Origin: JAOABV01 sp039801465
GTDB lineage: Bacteria; Hydrothermota; Tepidihabitantia; Tepidihabitantales; CAIPLT01
Direction of reading: 5' to 3'
DNA length: 38,139 bases
Assembly (NCBI GenBank): GCA_039801465.1
Contig: JBDRUT010000018.1
Location: 1 to 38,139, forward strand
Shown: positions 34,001-38,139 of the stretch, in pieces
Layout of the letters: every line of letters begins with the position of its first letter
Numbering within the stretch: the first letter of the stretch is position 1
The notes under the pieces: model-generated
Databases searched by the model: none
Told to the model about the DNA's origin: nothing
What the model saw: only the letters and a program-made list of their open reading frames with translations
Translations under genes and position numbers: made by a program

Positions 34001-34928
34001 AATTAGTAGTAACTCGTGGACAACAAAAGCCAATATTCCTGTGACAGTCAAAGGTGGAACAGGTCTTGCTTATTATAATGGCAAAGTCTATTTATTAGCC
34101 GGTAGTCAACGAATAAACAAACCGAATTTCTATGCTTATAATCCAAGTAATAATACCTGGACTCAACTTGCTAATGCACCAACTCCGGATAATGTTGCTT
34201 ATGGCGCTGGTAGTTGTCTTGCAGAACTTGCTGGCAAAATTTATGCTTTGAAGAATGACGGCAGTGTTATTTATTTCCATGCCTATACAATTTCATCCAA
34301 TACCTGGACTCAGATGCCTTCAATGCCATTAGTTCACCCATATCTTGGCGCGAATAATTTAGTTGGTGATGGTGGCGCAATGACATCAAGCGGTAGTGAA
34401 ATTTATGCTATCAAAGGCAATGGCTATAACGAATTCTGGAAATACACTGAAGGAACTCCTGGAACTTGGACGCCACTTGAGACAATTCCACGATTGAATA
34501 GCAAGAGTGTTCCTAAATCTGGTGCTTCACTCGGTTATGCGGATGGAAAAGTCTGGCTTATCAAAGGAAACAACACACAAGAATTCTGGCAATATGACCC
34601 AAGTTCTGGCTTAGTTGCTTTAATTACAGCAACAACTAATAGTGCCCAGATGGCAGAAAACTCAGAAATTAATAAATTCAGTTTCAACGTCTCGCCAAAT
34701 CCAATCACAAGAAATGCGCTAATTCATTACACTCTGCCTATATCCGGAAAAGTTTCAATTAAACTTTACAGCGTAACCGGTAGTCTAATTCAGACCTTAA
34801 AAGATGAATATCAAAACGCCGGCACCTACTCAATAGTCTTAACAACAAAACATCTGGCAAAGGGCATCTACATCTTAAGATTTGATAATATGGTAAATCG
34901 GACCGACTTAAAAATCATTATAAATTAA
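31080..34928 (+). CDS. Gingipain-like C25 cysteine peptidase with CARDB-like, kelch and sorting domains
   Basis: A 1282-residue secreted peptidase. Signal peptide about 1-22; C25 propeptide-like region about 25-215 (PGKPIIPVADLNVLIP); peptidase C25 about 220-590 with the catalytic His446 in MVGHGND and nucleophile Cys481 in NSIACYPGNF; a short Ig-like domain about 595-670; two tandem CARDB-like domains about 675-880 that share VRMKIGDFYNQT and LGTHTVSCSTEL; a kelch-like propeller about 885-1190; and a type IX-type sorting domain about 1205-1282 (VSPNPITRNALI, LYSVTGSLI, LAKGIYILRF). Characterised C25 enzymes cut after Arg or Lys and travel by the type IX system; specificity here cannot be read. 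AAGGAGG precedes the ATG. The propeller is paralogous to the protein at 5451-6959. Confidence 0.88.
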   Translation: MLTKKTVVLFLVTLILFGVAQARTGSIVKEFYFPAYTLEVRNITGYDLVSLKGCDLTIQEPGKPIIPVADLNVLIPPSAEITSIEIIDSRQIEIPGKYTLYPGQNPYPLSYQGERPFVAPDVETYRLTTAYPGYLTKIIPSGNKSGFRLGGFFLYPLQYIPNEGKLILNERITVKINYEEDHYEVWSLTESQKNLFQLDVKNLVINPEDIEKFAPPIKISDPTNIDYIILTSSSLESRFTPLITWLKKTGYNTETRNVTWVNSNYSGRDLQEKIRNFIRDYFTNYGMKYILLAGDHSIIPSRQARAVVGSDVGNIPCDLYYLDLQWSWDGNNNNIFGEASYDTVDLYYDLYGGRWPVETTAEVDTMIRKFFTYVKNPNIGYQKRMMLPAAYLWSGYDHTTSQNMIAGYSPAGWTDRVIDMGQNDAWRWAVRDSLNTGFGFLHMVGHGNDYGVYISGPMYYYTDPATQTNYDKLTIANSIACYPGNFETNDCLAEKMVLARGSAIATIMNSRYGWGYTNQIGPSELLDVRFYDYFFTYDSIRIAKCHQASKEYYRNTAMSQQVWRWCYYELNLFGEPQMMMWKDNPQTMNASFANPIYTGPQSFTVTVTSSGSPVPSAIVALWKGTEVFTKGITNASGQVTLSINPSSTGYMYITVTAKNKLPIEDSTQVIVSTQHDVGVVKINSPYGTIDQNTNVTPSCSVYNYGTYTENYTVRMKIGDFYNQTASVTNHTPGTFQHITFPSWFATQLGTHTVSCSTELSTDMNTSNDKQTGSVTVIYKDVGVIAIVRPSGNILQNTVITPACSVYNYGNTNVSFSVRMKIGDFYNQTSSVSNLASGAKQYVTFANWTASQLGTHTVSCSTELTGDMNPSNDNQTGSVTVETPPPPAWTQKPNVPTQALKKYVSSGGALVGVGNILYAFRGNNSNEFYKFDGSDWTLMASAPGAVGAGGALCYDGANTIYATQGNGKNAFWAYSISSNSWTTKANIPVTVKGGTGLAYYNGKVYLLAGSQRINKPNFYAYNPSNNTWTQLANAPTPDNVAYGAGSCLAELAGKIYALKNDGSVIYFHAYTISSNTWTQMPSMPLVHPYLGANNLVGDGGAMTSSGSEIYAIKGNGYNEFWKYTEGTPGTWTPLETIPRLNSKSVPKSGASLGYADGKVWLIKGNNTQEFWQYDPSSGLVALITATTNSAQMAENSEINKFSFNVSPNPITRNALIHYTLPISGKVSIKLYSVTGSLIQTLKDEYQNAGTYSIVLTTKHLAKGIYILRFDNMVNRTDLKIIIN

Positions 34929-34952
34929 AAATATTGGGTCCGAAAAAACCGA

Positions 34953-34978
34953 GGGCGAGAGCAAGACTCTCGCCCTTA
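34953..34978 (+). terminator. Terminator hairpin after the gingipain-like gene
   Basis: GGGCGAGAG (34953-34961) pairs perfectly with CTCTCGCCC (34967-34975) over a 5-nt loop, followed by TTATA. It lies 25 nt after the stop. Confidence 0.75.
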
Positions 34979-35106
34979 TAAAAACTCCGTATCTTACTTT
35001 GATACTTGATAGAAAAAATAGATACAATGAACAAAGCAAAGAGTTCCAACTATTCTGATAAAAGATGAATATACGAAGTGATGCCAGAATCACCTCTAAA
35101 AAAAAC

Positions 35107-35135
35107 TTGACACAATTAAGATCATTTGCTATAAT
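35107..35135 (+). promoter_or_regulatory. Perfect-consensus promoter upstream of the GYWKN protein gene
   Basis: TTGACA (35107-35112), exactly 17 bp, TATAAT (35130-35135). This is the strongest promoter match in the window. An imperfect palindrome containing GAGCGATAAG lies at about +20 (35159-35175). Confidence 0.85.
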
Positions 35136-35141
35136 TTAATT

Positions 35142-35425
35142 GCTTTAATATGAAAAGATTATCTCGAGCGATAAGTTCATTATGCACATGTCACAATAAT
35201 CAACTACTCTTATAATATGAATAGCGAATTTCGGATGATAATTTTATTAAACACATATTACAATCCGCTGGTGTTGGTTCAAATCTTAGGCAAGGAAGAT
35301 TTTCCAACATCAGGTCTGGTTTTTATTAACAGGTGCAGTCGCACCCAAAAAACCTTGCCAAAACCAAGTAGTGATAAGCGAATCAGCAAAATCTCGCTCA
35401 TCACTACAAAATAATTGGAGGCACG
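35142..35425 (+). promoter_or_regulatory. Long structured 5' leader, possible cis-regulatory RNA
   Basis: About 285 nt separate the promoter from the ATG. Potential stems: GGCAAGG (35289-35295) with CCTTGCC (35353-35359) enclosing GGTGC/GCACC (35332-35345); and TAGTGAT plus AGCGA (35369-35381) with TCGCT plus ATCACTA (35394-35406), ending just before the TTGGAGG ribosome-binding site. It also holds a 21-codon open frame from ATG 35150. I could not match it to a known riboswitch. Confidence 0.5.
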
Positions 35426-36169
35426 ATGCTAAACAAAATAGCAACCTTAGCCTTATTAGGATTAGTTGCAGTTGCCAGTGCTGTGACATACACACTGACA
35501 CTGGAAACAAATCCAGCCGGCCTATTAACTCCACCAACTGGTGCTGGTGACTATGAAGAAGGCACTTATGCCGACATATCAACCGTTTCTCGCAACTCAT
35601 TAGGTGATGGCTATGTCTATGTATTCACCGACTGGTCAACTGAGGTAATGTCTGAAATCACTGACCCTTATGCATTAGCCACAACTGTGTTAATGGATGC
35701 TACTAAAACCGTAACTGCTAATCATCAAAAGATGGAAGAAATTTATACCGCAAAATCACAAGGCTACTGGAAAAATCGTGACGGTCAAATGGAACTTACT
35801 CTGGATGATGCGACTTATCTCAACACATTGACACCTTGGTTAGATTATTTCAATACCACTGACCTTAACGAATTCAAGAGACAAGTGAAAACATATCTCA
35901 CGCCCAAACCAAAAGACCCAATGCAGAAAAAACTTGGTATGCAACTATTAACCGCAATCTTGAATGATTTACATAACTATTTAGACCCAACTCGTGAAGT
36001 CTGGTATGATGCTGATATGGATGGCGTATATGATGCCGGTGAAAATCTACTTATCAGCGATATTATTACTGGTGCGATTAACGCCTGGAGTAGCGGAATT
36101 GACCAAGCATACTACAAAGATTTACTCGATATGATTAACAACAATATGTTGCTATACATCGTCTATTAA
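35426..36169 (+). CDS. Secreted protein with InlB-type repeat and GYWKN motif, unknown function
   Basis: A 247-residue exported protein. The signal peptide spans 1-19 (MLNKIATLALLGLVAVASA). Residues 20-100 match the divergent InlB B-repeat / bacterial beta-grasp repeat (YTLTLETNPAGLLTPP, YVFTDWS, MDATKTVTANH). Residue 110 onward starts with SQGYWKNRDG, a motif seen after such repeats in secreted proteins, and continues as a helical domain with a calcium-site-like DADMDGVYDAGE near 195-206. No sorting domain is present, unlike its neighbours. GGAGG precedes the ATG; a perfect promoter, long leader and strong terminator suggest high expression. Confidence 0.75.
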   Translation: MLNKIATLALLGLVAVASAVTYTLTLETNPAGLLTPPTGAGDYEEGTYADISTVSRNSLGDGYVYVFTDWSTEVMSEITDPYALATTVLMDATKTVTANHQKMEEIYTAKSQGYWKNRDGQMELTLDDATYLNTLTPWLDYFNTTDLNEFKRQVKTYLTPKPKDPMQKKLGMQLLTAILNDLHNYLDPTREVWYDADMDGVYDAGENLLISDIITGAINAWSSGIDQAYYKDLLDMINNNMLLYIVY

Positions 36170-36214
36170 TGTTAATATATCGTGCATACATTTAACACAT
36201 ACATCGTCTACTAA
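36153..36214 (+). repeat. Short direct repeats of the gene's 3' end including the stop codon
   Basis: TACATCGTCTATTAA (36155-36169, the gene end) is repeated as TACATCGTCTACTAA (36200-36214), 45 bp on and in the same frame, with a weaker copy (about 36176-36195) between. Read in frame the copies give Y-I-V-Y-stop again. Confidence 0.65.
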
Positions 36215-36230
36215 TTAAAATATAAATTGG

Positions 36231-36262
36231 AAAGGGCGGGTGAAAAAATCCCGCCCTTTTTT
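36231..36262 (+). terminator. Strong rho-independent terminator
   Basis: AAAGGGCGGG (36231-36240) pairs with CCCGCCCTTT (36250-36259) and runs into six T residues in all. The A-rich 5' side makes it usable from the mazG side too, so it probably serves both converging genes. Confidence 0.9.
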
Positions 36263-36283
36263 GTTATTCTTCTTTCACAATAT

Positions 36284-37039
36284 TTAATTTTTGGTGCGTT
36301 TCTTTATCTTCTCCCAAATACTATCCATTTCAGTTAAACTCACATCCTGCAAACTCTTGTTTTTACTCTTAAATTGCTTTTCCAATTTATGGAATCTTTT
36401 AACAAACTTATCATTTGCCTGACTCAAACAATATTCGGCATCAATCCTTAAATGTCGGGCAAAATTTACCAAGGCAAACAACAAATCACCAAGTTCTTCT
36501 TCAATTTTTGATTTCTTTTTGTTTTTCAATGCATGTTTCAATTCTTTAATCTCTTCAATAATTTTTTTATAGACATCTTCTTTATTTTCCCAATCAAAAC
36601 CAACTCGCGCTACCCGTTCTTGAATCAATTGGGCACGTTTCAATGCTGGCAAAGATCTCGGAATCCGATTCAACATCGGCTCATCCTTTTCTTTACTTTT
36701 GATAGTCTCCCAATTAGTCAGGACTTCTTGAGCATTTTTCACTTTCACCTTACCAAAAATATGAGGATGACGGCTAATTAGTTTCTTAATCGTCTTCTTC
36801 TCAATGGATTTAATTGATAACTTCTTTTGCTCTTCCAAAATCCTAGCAACAAACAGTGTCGTATAAATTAAATCACCGATCTCTTCACCAATCTTCTCAT
36901 AATTTCTTTCTCTAATTGCTTCTTCTAACTCATACGCTTCATCTAAAATATAAGAACGGGATGATGCTAAAGTCTGTTTTCGGTCCCAGGGACACTCTTT
37001 ACGCAACTTTTTAATCAATTTCAAATAACTTTCAAACAT
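36284..37039 (-). CDS. mazG: Nucleoside triphosphate pyrophosphohydrolase MazG
   Basis: MazG hydrolyses NTPs and dNTPs to monophosphates and pyrophosphate, cleaning the nucleotide pool. Two tandem MazG domains are seen. The first has CPWDRKQT and the metal-binding E-x-x-E...E-x-x-D pattern (LDEAYELEEAI; GEEIGDLIY). The second has VGFDW, EEIKELKHAL and EEELGDLLFAL. From ATG 37039 the protein has 251 residues, close to the family's usual size; a GTG at 37111 would add 24 residues unlike the family N-terminus. No Shine-Dalgarno is present, but a promoter ends 5 nt before this ATG. Confidence 0.92.
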   Translation of the reverse strand: MFESYLKLIKKLRKECPWDRKQTLASSRSYILDEAYELEEAIRERNYEKIGEEIGDLIYTTLFVARILEEQKKLSIKSIEKKTIKKLISRHPHIFGKVKVKNAQEVLTNWETIKSKEKDEPMLNRIPRSLPALKRAQLIQERVARVGFDWENKEDVYKKIIEEIKELKHALKNKKKSKIEEELGDLLFALVNFARHLRIDAEYCLSQANDKFVKRFHKLEKQFKSKNKSLQDVSLTEMDSIWEKIKKRTKN

Positions 37040-37044
37040 ACTGC

Positions 37045-37072
37045 AGTATATTACAATTTCATTATAAGTCAA
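37045..37072 (-). promoter_or_regulatory. Promoter of mazG, probably leaderless
   Basis: On the minus strand: TTGACT (37067-37072), 16-bp spacer, TATACT (37045-37050), 5 nt to ATG. Its position supports ATG 37039 over the upstream GTG. Confidence 0.65.
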
Positions 37073-37111
37073 TCTTGATTTGAAATGTTCTACCAAAAAT
37101 TTACTTCGCAC

Positions 37112-37642
37112 CGAATTAATATTATAACATTGAAACTTTGAACATTAAACTTTTAAACCTTAAATTGAACATTAAACTTTTTGTCTCCTGATACAGTATA
37201 CAAATTGAACCTTTAACTCTTTATTTACTGCACAATTGAACCTTTAAACTCTTTGTTTACTAATCTAACATTCCTACTAATTTCGATTTAATAAGTAGCA
37301 AATATGACTAATTTAGAATTCTTCGTCACTGAATAAGTTGCTTCCAGAATTACTCTCCCAATTGTTTACTTTGACAATTGCTTTCCAGGTTGCTTCCTGA
37401 ATATATTTTAGATAACTCTCTTATCCACTCTCAAAAACTATTTCATATAATTATTTGAATCGCTTATATCTCTTATAAGCGCCATTTTAACTATAATAAA
37501 GATACAAGATAACTAAAAAAAATATTATACCCCTACTGATAAAAAAGAGAAAAAATCAAAAGATGATTTCAGACATATTGCAAGTCTAATAAATTACAAA
37601 TATTTTGCTACAACTGAAATTATCTAAAAGGTAATAAAAAAC
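37112..37642. other. AT-rich intergenic region with degenerate tandem repeats
   Basis: Repeats based on TTGAACnTTTAAACTCTTT occupy about 37130-37262; the clearest pair is 37201-37230 and 37231-37262. A perfect hairpin CGCTTATA/TATAAGCG lies at 37461-37481, and a loose repeat (GTTGCTTCC-GAAT) lies at about 37338-37400. No gene is seen. Confidence 0.6.
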
Positions 37643-37670
37643 TTGACAAGCAGGCAAAAAATTATAAAAT
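37643..37670 (+). promoter_or_regulatory. Promoter of the beta-helix protein gene
   Basis: TTGACA (37643-37648), 16-bp spacer, TAAAAT (37665-37670). The leader is about 150 nt. Confidence 0.6.
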
Positions 37671-37699
37671 TGGCGTATAGACAAATTTAACGAGTAACT

Positions 37700-37837
37700 A
37701 TGTGGGATAAACCGAAGATTTTCTTCAAAGACAAATCAACATTATTGGCTATTGCAGATATTTTATTGTATAAAAATATAATGAAATGGGTTATGCGGAA
37801 AGCAAACCTGATAAAAATTAGGAGGATATATGAGTAA
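37700..37837 (+). CDS. Possible 45-codon upstream ORF overlapping the next start
   Basis: ATG at 37700 opens 45 codons (MWDKPKIFFKDKSTLLAIAD...) ending with TAA at 37835, 8 nt inside the next gene, so its last codons cover that gene's ribosome-binding site. It lacks a clear Shine-Dalgarno and resembles nothing I know. It may be a leader peptide or a chance frame. Confidence 0.25.
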   Translation: MWDKPKIFFKDKSTLLAIADILLYKNIMKWVMRKANLIKIRRIYE

Positions 37838-38139
37838 TAAGATATCGTTTGGATTAATTTTTAGTTTTATATTTATTACAATTACATTAGCACAATATCC
37901 TGATTTAGACACAGTTCAAATCAGTGGAACGATAGCAAATGATACTACTTGGACTTCAAATAAAATAATTATTATAACTGGAGATGTGACAATATCTTCA
38001 ACTGCAACATTAACCGTACAAGCTGGTACCATAGTAAAGTTTTTATACACATCTAGTAGCTTTCAGAAAAAGAGGCTGACAGTCGACGGCAGATTGAATG
38101 TGCAAGGGACAGCCGCTAATCCGGTCTATTTTACCTCAT
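37830..38139 (+). CDS. Secreted parallel beta-helix protein, N-terminal part
   Basis: The first 103 residues of a gene that runs off the right edge. The signal peptide spans 1-21 (ISFGLIFSFIFITITLAQ). Then comes the entry of a right-handed parallel beta-helix: SGTIANDTTW, GDVTISSTATLTVQAGTIVKF, and LTVDGRLNVQGTAANPVYFTS, the common pattern for secreted proteins of this class. AGGAGG lies 5 nt before the ATG. The C-terminus, and so any sorting domain, is outside the window. Confidence 0.8.
   Translation, partial: MSNKISFGLIFSFIFITITLAQYPDLDTVQISGTIANDTTWTSNKIIIITGDVTISSTATLTVQAGTIVKFLYTSSSFQKKRLTVDGRLNVQGTAANPVYFTS

Noticed and set aside
35260..35310. tRNA T-arm-like GGTTCAAATC
   Set aside because: No acceptor stem, anticodon arm or D-arm can be assembled around it.
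35310..35600. A minus-strand frame of 96 codons over the GYWKN gene start
   Set aside because: It overlaps a consensus signal peptide and ribosome-binding site on the other strand; no promoter or family support.

Overview
The window is AT-rich bacterial DNA (by eye about one third G+C) with the standard genetic code: TAA, TAG and TGA all end intact genes here. Several things point to a deep-branching Gram-negative lineage, most like candidate phylum WOR-3/Stahlbacteria or its relatives (inference, moderate confidence). Secreted proteins end in FlgD-Ig or type-IX-type C-terminal sorting domains, one is a gingipain-type C25 peptidase, a Minf_1886-family protein is present, and methylmalonyl-CoA mutase is of the split type. 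I recognise no tRNA, rRNA, CRISPR array, transposase or phage gene.

Layout. 1-388: a tandem array of 123-bp units copying the 3' end of the next gene, stop codon included. 389-4725 (-): a metallopeptidase/propeller/outer-membrane-barrel fusion coupled to truD, then a small GDT1-type cation transporter. 5451-10971 (-): surface proteins, namely a kelch-like sorting-domain protein, a very long YadA-head-like repeat protein broken by one frameshift, and a small putative exported protein. 11298-16559 (-): a division operon, ftsE-ftsX-envC-like-holB-B12/radical SAM. 16935-20085 (+): two decayed BNR-type secreted-protein genes in tandem. 20938-24230 (-): Minf_1886 protein, DinG-like helicase and PflX-like radical SAM protein. 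24438-26144 (+): an acyl-CoA synthetase. 26370-29645 (-): methylmalonyl-CoA mutase large subunit, methylmalonyl-CoA epimerase and a methionine gamma-lyase-like enzyme. 29833-36169 (+): three secreted proteins, including the 1282-residue gingipain-like protein. 36284-37039 (-): mazG. 37830 to the edge (+): the start of a parallel beta-helix secreted protein.

How genes work together. FtsEX with a catalytically degenerate LytM partner is the known divisome module that activates cell-wall hydrolases. The gamma-lyase, epimerase and mutase fit a route from methionine through 2-oxobutyrate, propionyl-CoA and methylmalonyl-CoA to succinyl-CoA. The surface genes look like a lineage-specific secretome built by shuffling kelch, BNR, CARDB-like and sorting modules, with several members decaying.

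Three patterns stand out. First, 3' ends of genes, stop codon included, are duplicated just downstream at three loci, each offset by a multiple of three (123, 153 and 45 bp). Second, four housekeeping transcription units have a -10 box only 5 to 8 nt from the start codon (probable leaderless mRNAs without Shine-Dalgarno), whereas most secreted-protein genes have consensus promoters, leaders of roughly 40 to 285 nt and strong Shine-Dalgarno sequences. Third, two intergenic regions hold related GC-rich foldable elements.
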